Part shown: positions 36,701 through 42,972 of the stretch, one piece after another
Layout: each line of letters opens with the position of its first letter
Numbering within the stretch: the stretch's first letter is position 1
Source of the DNA: Chitinophaga pinensis
GTDB lineage: Bacteria > Bacteroidota > Bacteroidia > NS11-12g > UBA955
Assembly (NCBI GenBank): GCA_945888525.1
Contig: CAMDAF010000020.1
Location: 1-43,382, forward strand
Reading direction: 5' to 3'
Length of the DNA: 43,382 nt
Program-made: the position numbers and the translations under genes
The notes under the pieces: generated by a model
Databases searched by the model: none
The model's input: only the letters and a program-made list of their open reading frames with translations
What the model was told of the DNA's origin: nothing

Positions 36701-37959
36701 AAGCCTCTCAATGTGAAAACAATCAGAATTTTAATTTTACATTTTCTCCGCTTTATTCAGGTCTTAACATCATCAACTACCGTTGGACTTACAACAATGA
36801 CAGCAGTTTAGGTGTGGCCAATTTGAAAAATCTTAAATTCACCCCCTCAGGACTGTATCAAGTACAATTAAAAACCAAGTCGATCGACGGCTGTGAGGCA
36901 ACAAGTCTGCGCACAATATCAATAAACCCTAGCCCTGTAGCCAAATTTAACACCCCAAGCAAAACCCAATGTTTCAGTGGCCATGCATTTCAGTTGCTCA
37001 ACCAATCAAGTATTTCTCAAGGAAAGATTAAGAATTACGCATGGAATTTTGGTGATGGGAATACCTCCACTTTGCAAAATCCGACAGCCAAAAACTTTAG
37101 TAAAGTTGGTCAATATCTCATTGAACTTCGTGTAGAATCCGATTCTGCATGTGTAAGCACCGATACCACCCGCGTTTATCTGGTGCCAAAAGCCAACATT
37201 CAAATTGCCGCTATACCAAATGTTTGTTTGAACGACAGCTCTGTATTTAAGGCAAACTTCAATGGTGGAAAATTTGTAAGCCTGCGTTGGGAATTTGGCG
37301 ATGCGAATTCGTCAACAGCCACTTCGCCCAAACATGTTTATTCCAAAGTGGGTTCTTACCCTATAAGACTTATTACAAGCTCGGGGCAAAACTGCATAGA
37401 CACCACCCTAGCGGCTTCCAATGCCCTTGTCTGGAACCTGCCTACAGTAGACTTCAAAACCACCTATACCGATGGTAAAAACAAGAATACTTTGGCAAAA
37501 TTCAGCAACACCAGCCGTGTTTCTAAAACCCAAGATTGGAACTTTGAGTCTTTTGGCAAAAGCCAATTAAAAGACACCACCCTCAACATTAAAGATTCGG
37601 TGACCATCAAAGCGACTTTAAGAATTTCGGATTACAATGGTTGTTACAATTCAAAAACAGAATACCTCTTTATTGCAGGTCCATTCATCGCATTCATACC
37701 AAATGTCTTTACACCCAATGGCGATGGAATTAACGAGGGCTTTGGACCCAAAGGCATGCAGTTTACCCGCGAATACAAATTTACCATTTACAACCGCTGG
37801 GGCGAAATTGTATTTTACACGGAAGACCCCAACGAAATCTGGGATGGCCAATACCAGAACAAACTTTGTCCAATAGGCGTTTACATATACAAAATAGATT
37901 TGCGCGACATTTATGGCCGCACCCACAATTTGGATGGCAGTTTTTTGATGAAGTATTAG
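33742..37959 (+). CDS. Very large PKD-repeat surface protein with type B T9SS sorting domain
   Basis: A 1405-residue secreted protein. Residues 1-22 form a signal peptide (ending LMAQG). Residues 25-480 resemble the IgGFc-binding-protein N-terminal type region found in Bacteroidota surface proteins. About nine PKD or Ig-like repeats of 80-90 residues follow (roughly 490-1310). Several carry the W-FGD-G core (WNFGDGNTST, WEFGDANSST, WQFGDSKES), and most have one Cys near the start and another in a GC motif near the end, suggesting one disulfide per repeat. The end (IPNVFTPNGDGINEGF to the C-terminus) is a gliding-motility-type (type B) sorting domain. Likely adhesin or motility-associated surface protein; ligand unknown. 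Confidence 0.9.
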   Translation: MFKKFLLFGILLSSQIQFLMAQGYVGKDFYLANMEFYFTCYDTVNVNQGVYITSPHKASIKFVNPNTLGPSYTATLSPNKAQYFSFSEIIYPMHHYDVEKISSYVAHITSDSDISVFYAIQNDSFKKYRTKGAAAILNTNSIPYGTEYMVTTNKEYKKFNCMGGPVDFVAPQMIILGIAPLSRIEFIPIAASPVSNDRILKPFYIELKRGETYSYVGKRSDLSGTIVRAKDSLSRFSVFAGDHLSGSSLPDSTGAICSSGDDYGIEQMIPTTSWGKSYTALPFKELFSGYYLKTIASQGNTRVYVNGIYNRTLREGQHFTYNVTTQKVTRISADKPIFVSQFLKGGACINHSLPKFKLGDYEQLNLTADTFSTTRGYISTLSKFDFWYGDTFVIPENYVNIICKTSDTASIFLNNKKIKNIEWKQSAVIPGKSYAQIYLDSGTHSLKSANPFNYYVYGYGDRIAHAYQGNSNTQTVNNNFVYDMGCKLDSVKFQALNTTNYYNFSWRLGDGSPTLTGPRVKHKYVDTGWMNTVLYFQHKSNNRYDSITKRVYIAQAGPSDILVDDNKVFVKDTLVCGKLDLNVYVNNFSYDDAYLWSDNGTAYYKNFKLPGQHSIIIRETNTCTSFDTIRLSTRPKPTAVFNSTDTGFCENEGRSVTFYNKSYAVDTIVKNVWDFGVLDFENNDSVLTNNFNKAGQYLVKLRVTSKYGCWHDTFQQFTIYPSPHPKFDVVNLDSCFNSNQVTFINRTVFDTTLFQWYKWYFSEGYVISRSNPVGPRKYNAPGKYTADLIYSYNNGCFDTAKANITIYENPKADFKLFNPTPCFGDSVRFVNLSTSAYSPLTYKWQFGDSKESVIKQPSHLYAGKGQYSVKLVSHSPQNCKDSIIKNIFLNAGIRADFKIDDTLQCFDQHTFKLSNASVSDSGKLVSSKWSFSDGGSTSMVDSVDKKFSNPGSYSMQLKVANSSGCIDSISKKLRVASNPKGSILVNKASQCENNQNFNFTFSPLYSGLNIINYRWTYNNDSSLGVANLKNLKFTPSGLYQVQLKTKSIDGCEATSLRTISINPSPVAKFNTPSKTQCFSGHAFQLLNQSSISQGKIKNYAWNFGDGNTSTLQNPTAKNFSKVGQYLIELRVESDSACVSTDTTRVYLVPKANIQIAAIPNVCLNDSSVFKANFNGGKFVSLRWEFGDANSSTATSPKHVYSKVGSYPIRLITSSGQNCIDTTLAASNALVWNLPTVDFKTTYTDGKNKNTLAKFSNTSRVSKTQDWNFESFGKSQLKDTTLNIKDSVTIKATLRISDYNGCYNSKTEYLFIAGPFIAFIPNVFTPNGDGINEGFGPKGMQFTREYKFTIYNRWGEIVFYTEDPNEIWDGQYQNKLCPIGVYIYKIDLRDIYGRTHNLDGSFLMKY

Positions 37960-38115
37960 GGGTATTAAAGGCACATACTTATATATTTGTGACCCAGAAT
38001 TGAGAGCCTATTTTTCAAACTTTATAGAAACAGAGTAATATAGGAAATCTTTATTTCGCATTGGCTTTAACTCGCGGAACATTAATTTTCTCCCGAAATC
38101 AATAAACACACAACA

Positions 38116-39087
38116 ATGTCACTACTCAATTTCGTCAAAAACAAAATGCGCATGTCACATGTGTACCAGCCGGTGATGATAAAAGCCTTATTGGAGAATG
38201 AAGGCAAACAAACCGTGCAGGGCATTGCGGAACAATTGTTAAAATACGACTAGTCGCAGATAGAATACTACATAGATGTAACCAAAAACATGGTTGGCAA
38301 AGTATTGCTGAGTCATGATATTGTAGACAAAGAAAAAGATATTTATATCTTAAAGGAATATTCAAAGTTAAATTCTCAAGAGAAGAAAGAAATCATTGAA
38401 GAATGCAACCGTAAAATTGATGAGTACATCAGCAAAAGAGGCATAAGCATTTGGCAGCATAGAAGAAGAAACAGAAGACCTGTACCCGGTAGTATTCGCT
38501 ATGAAGTTTTGAAGCGGGCCAAATACCGATGTGAATTGTGCGGCATATCAGCAGAAGAGAAGGCCTTGGAGGTCGACCACATCACACCTAAAAACCATGG
38601 AGGTGAAGATTCTATCAACAATTACCAGGCATTGTGTTACACCTGCAATGCTCAAAAGAAAGATTTAGACGACACAAGTTTTAGAGAGCAAGAAGCGGTA
38701 TACCATGTTAGAGAAAAAGAATGTGTTTTTTGTGAATTAGAAAACAGAAAAATGGTTTATGAAAACAATTTAGCCATGGCATTTTACGACCTCTACCCTG
38801 TTACTCAATACCATCTTCTAATCATTCCAAAACGTCATGCAATAAATTATTTCGCACTCAATCAAGCAGAAATAAATGCGATGAATCAAATAATCTTTCA
38901 AGCCCAAAAAGACCTAGTAAACAAAGACAGTAGCATTGAAGGGTTCAACATTGGCATCAACAATGGCAGTGTGGCTGGACAAACAATTTTCCATTGCCAT
39001 ATACATTTAATTCCAAGACGTAGGGGTGATGTTGCAAACCCGATTGGTGGGGTAAGGAATATTATTCCTGGGAAGGGTGAGTATTAG
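38116..39087 (+). pseudogene. HNH-HIT fusion protein gene with in-frame amber at codon 46
   Basis: From ATG 38116 one frame runs 323 codons to 39087, interrupted only by TAG at 38251-38253 (codon 46). Around it the text YD-stop-SQIEYY continues family sequence on both sides, so CAG to TAG (Gln lost) is the simplest cause. Domains: a helical N-terminal module (MRMSHVYQPVMIKALL at 11-26), an HNH nuclease (CELCG, EVDHITPKNHGG, LCYTCNAQKKD) and a C-terminal HIT domain with FHCHIHLIPRR. HNH enzymes cut nucleic acid; HIT domains hydrolyse or transfer nucleotides. TAG ends aroA and ricT in this window, so amber is a true stop here. Internal restart at ATG 38290 would still make a 265-residue HNH-HIT protein. 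Confidence 0.82.
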
Positions 39088-39109
39088 ATATCAACCATAT
39101 CTAAGGAAA

Positions 39110-39427
39110 TCAAATATCTAATCTCGAATGGGTATCATGCTGCTTATCATGACAAGGTCCACACACAGATACCAGCCAATGGATAGGTTCTTTACCGATA
39201 TTGTATTTTGCGTATTTTAAATGGTGCACTTGGGTGGCTTTCGCGCCACAATATTTGCATTTCCAATTGTCTCTTCTTAAAACCACAAACCGCTTGCGTT
39301 GCCATGCATCCGATTTAAGATAATCGTTTCGGTAATAATCGCGTCTGCTTTTACGCTTAATTTCAAACAGCATTCCTTTTATGATACCACCAGAAATTAA
39401 AACGATTAAAACAATTATTATTTCCAT
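39110..39427 (-). CDS. Small HNH-type protein with N-terminal membrane segment
   Basis: A 105-residue protein. Residues 1-20 are a single hydrophobic helix (MEIIIVLIVLISGGIIKGML); then a basic stretch (KRKSRRDYYRNDYLKSDAWQ) and a compact HNH-like zinc fold: CKYCG, VHHLKYAKY and CGPCHDKQH. The HH pair and four Cys match the HNH (McrA-like) nuclease core. A membrane-tethered HNH protein is uncommon, so either the helix anchors it or the true start is downstream, although no good internal ATG is seen. It is convergent with the HNH-HIT gene, 22 nt apart. Role unknown. Confidence 0.65.
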   Translation of the reverse strand: MEIIIVLIVLISGGIIKGMLFEIKRKSRRDYYRNDYLKSDAWQRKRFVVLRRDNWKCKYCGAKATQVHHLKYAKYNIGKEPIHWLVSVCGPCHDKQHDTHSRLDI

Positions 39428-39586
39428 TTTTAAATTTTACAAGATTTAAAATACCACTTATGGCAAAAATAAGAATTTATGAATTGATATAGCATTCACT
39501 CAAATAAGAATTCCTCAAAAACTATGAACTAAACCTGGCCTAAGTGCTAAAATAAAAAACGCAAACCATTTAAGGAATTGAGGAAG

Positions 39587-39614
39587 GGATTACTAGCGTG
39601 ATCCTAAAAGAGGG
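39587..39614 (+). repeat. 28-bp direct repeat, copy 1
   Basis: Begins GGATTACTAGCGTGATCC and ends AAAAGAGGG; identical to 39759-39786. As RNA, GGAUUAC and GUGAUCC could pair with one G-U around a UAGC loop. Weaker similarity continues about 30 nt upstream of each copy, with a one-base length difference. Confidence 0.85.
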
Positions 39615-39723
39615 TCCTGAACCCCTCACCGTGTGCAGCATAGGAGGTGGATTGGGCACTCTGGTGCTGGGGGCAAAAGCATTACAGTCAGCGGAGGCGA
39701 TGTCTCTTTTTTATGCCCTTTAA
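39598..39723 (+). other. Micro-ORF 1 (possible small Gly-rich hydrophobic peptide)
   Basis: The frame is open from after TAA 39571 to TAA 39721-39723. It has no ATG at its head; GTG 39598 is the only usual start. It would encode 41 residues containing TVCSIGGGLGTLVLGAKAL, a Gly-rich hydrophobic stretch that could span a membrane. Its homologous upstream part is frameshifted, so it may be a truncated copy. It overlaps the ATG of micro-ORF 2. Confidence 0.3.
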
Positions 39724-39796
39724 AAACCCACTCAAAACATTTCGTAAGATCGGGGAAAGGATTACTAGCGTGATCCTAAAAGAGGGCGTCTACTAA
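39713..39796 (+). CDS. Micro-ORF 2 (possible 27-residue basic peptide)
   Basis: ATG 39713 to TAA 39794-39796 encodes 27 residues with the pattern MPFKNPLKTFRKIGER then ITSVILKEGVY. The first half is strongly basic and the second amphipathic, as in membrane-active peptides or small toxins. Its ATG overlaps the end of micro-ORF 1, and a strong terminator begins 8 nt after its stop, so it is at least in a plausible transcript. It shares the ITSVILKEG module, in frame, with micro-ORF 1. Without a homologue it stays tentative; it could equally be a truncated copy of a longer small gene. Confidence 0.35.
   Translation: MPFKNPLKTFRKIGERITSVILKEGVY
39759..39786 (+). repeat. 28-bp direct repeat, copy 2
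   Basis: Identical to 39587-39614, offset 172 nt. It lies within micro-ORF 2. Confidence 0.85.
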
Positions 39797-39804
39797 GAAT
39801 GTAA

Positions 39805-39834
39805 AGGTTTGCTTTATTGCAAACCTCTTTTTTT
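39805..39834 (+). terminator. Strong intrinsic terminator of the micro-ORF unit
   Basis: AGGTTTGC (39805-39812) pairs perfectly with GCAAACCT (39819-39826) around a TTTATT loop, followed by CTTTTTTT. It is directed along the + strand, although no conventional + strand gene lies between 39087 and here. Confidence 0.88.
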
Positions 39835-39940
39835 ATTCCCTCAAAAAACTCAAGTTCATAAGTTTAAAGGTTCATTGTATTGTTTGAATTACAACGATAT
39901 ACTATAATTCATTTGTTTAACTTGGTTTTTTAAAGGCATA

Positions 39941-39971
39941 AAAAAAGGTTCTCTGTTAACAGAGAACCTTT
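39941..39971 (-). terminator. Terminator of tRNA-Arg
   Basis: A 28-nt perfect palindrome (arms AAAGGTTCTCTGTT / AACAGAGAACCTTT, 39944-39971), with an A-run at 39941-39946 that reads as T-run on the minus strand. It lies 10 nt downstream of the tRNA-Arg 3' end. Confidence 0.88.
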
Positions 39972-39981
39972 ACCTTTTAAG

Positions 39982-40055
39982 TGATCCCGAAGGGATTCGA
40001 ACCCCTGACCCACAGATTAGAAATCTGTTGCTCTATCCAACTGAGCTACGAGACC
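39982..40055 (-). tRNA. tRNA-Arg (anticodon UCU)
   Basis: Minus-strand cloverleaf of 74 nt: acceptor GGTCTCG pairs with CGGGATC (with G-U pairs), D-arm GCTCAGTTGGATAGAGC, anticodon arm CAGA-TTTCTAA-TCTG with anticodon TCT, T-arm AGGGGTTCGAATCCCT, discriminator A at 39982. The 3' CCA is not encoded. Confidence 0.96.
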
Positions 40056-40059
40056 ATAT

Positions 40060-40109
40060 AAAAAAAAAGGCAGTTACAGTTGAGGATAAATCTTACACTG
40101 TCAACTGCC
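40060..40109 (-). terminator. Terminator-like hairpin between tRNA-Pro and tRNA-Arg
   Basis: GGCAGTT-ACAGT (40069-40080) pairs with ACTGT-C-AACTGCC (40097-40109) with one bulged base; the A-run at 40060-40068 gives a T-run on the minus strand. It should end the tRNA-Pro transcript, yet its T-run stops 5 nt before tRNA-Arg, so tRNA-Arg would depend on readthrough or on a promoter inside this hairpin region. Confidence 0.7.
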
Positions 40110-40118
40110 ATCTTCGGT

Positions 40119-40170
40119 CGGGGTGGCAGGATTGGCTTCGCCTTTCACCGCTCCCCTTCAGCTCGAACCT
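40119..40170 (-). pseudogene. tRNA-Pro 3' fragment split by a 30-nt insertion
   Basis: The 15 nt at 40119-40133 and 7 nt at 40164-40170 equal the contiguous 22 nt at 40231-40252, the acceptor and T-arm 3' part of tRNA-Pro. Thirty nucleotides starting GGCTTCGCC separate the halves. TCTTCG precedes both copies. It cannot fold into a tRNA and looks like a duplicated, then interrupted, tRNA end. Confidence 0.7.
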
Positions 40171-40229
40171 AAAACCTTATTAAGGTAGTATGTTTTTGCT
40201 TTGACTCTGATTTAAACTTTTCTTCGATG

Positions 40230-40303
40230 TCGGGGTGGCAGGATTCGAACCTACGACCTTCTGCTCCCAAAGCAGACGCGATACCGGGCTACGCTACACC
40301 CCG
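40230..40303 (-). tRNA. tRNA-Pro (anticodon UGG)
   Basis: Minus-strand cloverleaf of 74 nt: acceptor CGGGGTG / CACCCCG (seven Watson-Crick pairs), anticodon arm TCTGC-TTTGGGA-GCAGA with anticodon TGG, T-arm with GGTTCGAATCC, discriminator A at 40230. The 3' CCA is not encoded. Confidence 0.97.
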
Positions 40304-40337
40304 AAGTTTTATTTTAATTCTTTTTTAGAACGGGTTG

Positions 40338-40367
40338 CAAAAGTACTACTTTTTTTGGCTTATGCAA
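40338..40367 (-). promoter_or_regulatory. Promoter of the tRNA-Pro unit
   Basis: On the minus strand, TTG (40367-40365), exactly 19 nt, then TACTTTTG (40345-40338), a full match to the Bacteroidota -33/-7 consensus. The box ends 34 nt before the mature tRNA 5' end, leaving a short 5' leader for RNase P. Confidence 0.8.
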
Positions 40368-40484
40368 GAAAATTTTTGCAAAATATTATAGCGCCTTTTA
40401 TTCCTCCTTTTTTAATTTAACCATTAACAATAAAAACGTCTAACCCTTTGGTTTGGAGCTTATCCAATATTCATTTTAGTTCTA

Positions 40485-41150
40485 TCAAAGAACCATACCA
40501 AGCCTTTTGTCCTCATTATTCATTTGTTTTAAAGTCCATACAATTGTTAGACTTCCCAAAGCGGCAAATAAACACCATACAGAAATTAGCACATCGCTAA
40601 ACAAGCACTCCGTTACCAAAAAAGAAGCAAAAACCACCAAACCCAACAAGCGAATAGGTTTGTGCGACGACAAAAAGGGGCTAAGCGCACAGTTTACCAC
40701 ATAAACAACGCCGCAAATGGTTTTAAAGGTGTCAGGGAATGACTGGGTGTAAAAAATATGGTTCCTGCGCAATTCAATCCCAAATTCATAGTTTATTAAA
40801 CAATGAACGATATAAACTGAAAACATCAAGCCCAAACTGCTTAAACTGATCAATAAATTCTTGCGTAGACTTTGTTTTTCCAACAACATAATAGAGATTG
40901 GAACCGCCGCTGGCCATATAACTTCTGCAAAACTGAGAAAAACGTATATAAATGGCTGCTGCCAGGAAGCGAAGAAGTTATAATCAGAAGACAACCAAAT
41001 AATACCTTCTGAAAATTGTTGTACCGAAAACAACAGGGGCAAACTGGCAAACACATACTGCCTTTTTTCCTTTACTTGCTTAAGGGCATAAACCCCTGCT
41101 CCAAATAGAACGGCTGAAGCCACAAAACTGACCGGCGCTGAAATACACAT
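40485..41150 (-). CDS. DUF6629 family membrane protein
   Basis: A 221-residue integral membrane protein that I place in DUF6629 by its start (MCISAPVSFVASAVLFGAGVY, close to the family's MCFSA..SF pattern) and by LLFSVQQFSEGIIWLS with the conserved Gln, Glu and Trp. About seven hydrophobic segments cover nearly its whole length. Function is unknown in the family. A perfect TACCTTTG box ends 17 nt before the ATG. It is monocistronic, ending about 118 nt upstream of the tRNA promoter region on the same strand. Confidence 0.8.
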   Translation of the reverse strand: MCISAPVSFVASAVLFGAGVYALKQVKEKRQYVFASLPLLFSVQQFSEGIIWLSSDYNFFASWQQPFIYVFLSFAEVIWPAAVPISIMLLEKQSLRKNLLISLSSLGLMFSVYIVHCLINYEFGIELRRNHIFYTQSFPDTFKTICGVVYVVNCALSPFLSSHKPIRLLGLVVFASFLVTECLFSDVLISVWCLFAALGSLTIVWTLKQMNNEDKRLGMVL

Positions 41151-41167
41151 GATTGTTTTTTAAAAAA

Positions 41168-41175
41168 CAAAGGTA
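41168..41175 (-). promoter_or_regulatory. -7 box of the DUF6629 gene
   Basis: TACCTTTG on the minus strand (41175 to 41168), a perfect TAnnTTTG match 17 nt before the ATG; no matching TTG 19 nt upstream. Confidence 0.5.
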
Positions 41176-41394
41176 GAAACCGTCAATAGCCCTCATAATT
41201 GTTTTTTAATTGCAACTCCGCCACTGGAATGCTCAAATAATTATCTTACACTAGAGCGCATCCCTTCAAATCAAAAAATTGTATAAATTCATTGTCAAAA
41301 ATCTATTTTATCAAATTTCAATAATAATATAGTGCGCCAGAAACAAATAATCATAAATTTAGCCGCGCATTTTACTGGCAAAACAACACGTTAT

Positions 41395-42150
41395 TCAAGA
41401 TTCCACGCGCTGAGCCATTGCCTCAGCTTGCTTACGTTTTATAATCCCCAAATATCGGTGAATTTGATAAAACAAATAAAAATGAACCAAAACCACCAGT
41501 TCCAAACCAACAATATACCATGGCCACTCTCCTATTACAAATGGATTGTTAGCCCCAGGCTTTTGGGCCAAATACATATAGTTCGACCCGCATAAATAAT
41601 TGATAAACCCTATAACAGGCAAACACAATTGGGTAAACAAAAAGACCTTGAACCAACTGAACTTGCGCGGCTCTAAACCCATTACCCAAGTAGCATAAAG
41701 GGCCACCAATATAACACCTCCATGTGACACGCAATAGGCCAATACCTGATAAGTCCCATAACCATGTGTTAGCTCTGGGGTTATGAAGGCATGTATCGCC
41801 CCAGCACTCCAAAAGATTAAAAGTTCATATATAAATTGCGAGCGTGTTAACAACATAAACACCGCCAATATCTCAGACATGGCGCACAAATGTAAAGGCA
41901 AGTTGTTCTGCAAAGTCCACATGCCTTGCGATGCAAAATAAACATGCGATACCAATACATTTAAACCCAAGACTAAGGCCATAAAAATGGCAATTTGCTT
42001 TTGTCTGCTCTCAGCACTTTGCTTCTTTGAAATCCAAAACAGAGCAACGCCAAAAAACAAAAACCCAAGGTTCATCTGCCACCACTCCATGCTTCCGGGT
42101 GCCACAACATAATGGTGTAAATTTCTATCCATAAATAATTTTAAGCCCAT
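41395..42150 (-). CDS. TIGR02206/YwaF family membrane protein
   Basis: A 251-residue integral membrane protein of the YwaF type (TIGR02206). Family landmarks are LPLHLCAMSEILA near the third helix, the H-rich loops (ITPELTHGYGTYQVL, CVSHGGVILVAL), GSNYMYLAQKPGANNPF, and GEWPWYIVGLELV. Six to seven membrane helices are visible. The family is sometimes described as an ABC-transporter-like permease, but no transport function is established. The N-terminus could begin at ATG 42150 or at ATG 42132 (MDRNLHHYVV). It stands alone, flanked by gaps of 244 and 183 nt. Confidence 0.82.
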   Translation of the reverse strand: MGLKLFMDRNLHHYVVAPGSMEWWQMNLGFLFFGVALFWISKKQSAESRQKQIAIFMALVLGLNVLVSHVYFASQGMWTLQNNLPLHLCAMSEILAVFMLLTRSQFIYELLIFWSAGAIHAFITPELTHGYGTYQVLAYCVSHGGVILVALYATWVMGLEPRKFSWFKVFLFTQLCLPVIGFINYLCGSNYMYLAQKPGANNPFVIGEWPWYIVGLELVVLVHFYLFYQIHRYLGIIKRKQAEAMAQRVES

Positions 42151-42253
42151 TAAAAGGATTATTCAATAAGCTTCGGTGTGCAATATATAAATATTTTTGT
42201 TAATGGTTAATCGTTACAATCGAAATCTTAACGTATTTCCGATTGCTCTGCTC

Positions 42254-42271
42254 TCCCGATAGCTATCGGGA
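42254..42271. repeat. Short perfect palindrome TCCCGATAGCTATCGGGA
   Basis: An 18-bp perfect inverted repeat in the gap between the hepT-like gene and the YwaF gene. The core CCCGATAGCTATCGGG is, to my knowledge, a common dispersed palindrome in Bacteroidota genomes; it has no T-run and is probably not a terminator. Confidence 0.7.
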
Positions 42272-42333
42272 CTTGCTAAACTTTTGGCTTTGGAAATATT
42301 CTAGCAGCAGGCTCTTGTTCCCTTGTCAAGGGC

Positions 42334-42675
42334 TTAGGCTTTACTAATTACTTCAGTAATCTGAATATACAATTCAGGTATCTTATTTTTTACCACATCC
42401 CAAACAATTGAATAATTAACGCCCATGTAATCATGTATTAGTCGGTCGCGCATTCCTGCCATATTCTTCCATGAGATACTTGACCATTTAATTTTATCAT
42501 CAATAGAAATTTTCTTAGTTGCTTCTCCAATTATTTCCAAACTTCTAACCATTGCTCTTTTAAGAACTTCATCTGAAATAAAATTCTCTTTTGTAAAATC
42601 TTCATGAATAACGGAGACAATAAAAAAACATTCATCTTGAATATGCCTAAGATATTCAACAGAAGATTTAGGCAT
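42334..42675 (-). CDS. hepT: HepT-like toxin (DUF86)
   Basis: A 113-residue HEPN-family toxin of the HepT-MntA system. It has the HEPN RX4HXY motif as R76-DRLI-H81-D-Y83 within MAGMRDRLIHDYMGVNY, plus SLEIIGEATKKIS and the helical pattern of DUF86. HepT is an RNase that the partner MntA neutralises by adenylylating a Tyr near this motif. The ATG at 42675 (two codons inside a longer TTG-started frame from 42681) overlaps the mntA stop by 8 nt. All catalytic residues are present, so it should be functional. Confidence 0.92.
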   Translation of the reverse strand: MPKSSVEYLRHIQDECFFIVSVIHEDFTKENFISDEVLKRAMVRSLEIIGEATKKISIDDKIKWSSISWKNMAGMRDRLIHDYMGVNYSIVWDVVKNKIPELYIQITEVISKA

Positions 42676-42964
42676 AAACAACTTCGTTTAATATACTCGG
42701 ACCAATATAAGGACTTAGCCCATTTTTAGTGACAATTTCAATCTTATCACCAATAAAAACTTGCTCCAATAGTGTGCAAACATGCAAGTAATTGTCAAAA
42801 TTCTCTGCACTAGGTTCAAAATCAAGCAATAAATCTATATCGCTATTTTTATTTTGTTCATTTCGCACATATGAACCAAACAAACCCACAGACACTACAC
42901 CATAACGATTTAATTCACTACGATGGGCTTGCAACATTTGTAATATGAGTTCTTTGTTTTTCAA
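42668..42964 (-). CDS. mntA: MntA-like nucleotidyltransferase antitoxin
   Basis: A 98-residue minimal nucleotidyltransferase. The signature GSX10DXD is complete: G30-S31, ten residues, D42-I-D44 (GLFGSYVRNEQ through DIDLLLDFE). In characterised pairs it transfers AMP to the HepT toxin. The start is TTG 42964; no ATG lies between it and the promoter, and the family N-terminus (KNKELILQMLQAHRSEL) begins exactly there. A perfect promoter ends 8 nt upstream. It overlaps hepT by 8 nt, the usual antitoxin-first order. Confidence 0.92.
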   Translation of the reverse strand: MKNKELILQMLQAHRSELNRYGVVSVGLFGSYVRNEQNKNSDIDLLLDFEPSAENFDNYLHVCTLLEQVFIGDKIEIVTKNGLSPYIGPSILNEVVYA

Positions 42965-42972
42965 CTTATGTT

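Larger units (their letters stand above)
39553..39836 (+). other. Candidate small transcription unit with two related micro-ORFs
   Basis: The 553-nt gap between the HNH gene and tRNA-Arg is not empty. A GC-richer block holds two related segments (about 39553-39614 and 39718-39786) 172 nt apart, sharing a 28-nt identical core, followed by a strong + strand terminator. Both cores are read in the same frame as ITSVILKEG. The 120 nt before the unit and the 100 nt after the terminator are AT-rich with nothing evident. I found no good promoter. Confidence 0.5.

Noticed and set aside
39587-39604. Resemblance of GGATTACTAGCGTGATCC to the reverse complement of a conserved 16S rRNA segment
   Set aside because: Only about a dozen bases match and the flanks do not fit 16S rRNA; an rRNA fragment is not supported.
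39587-39786. Repeats at 39.6-39.8 kb as a CRISPR array
   Set aside because: Only two copies, 144 nt between them, and homology extends outside the core into reading frames; no cas genes nearby.
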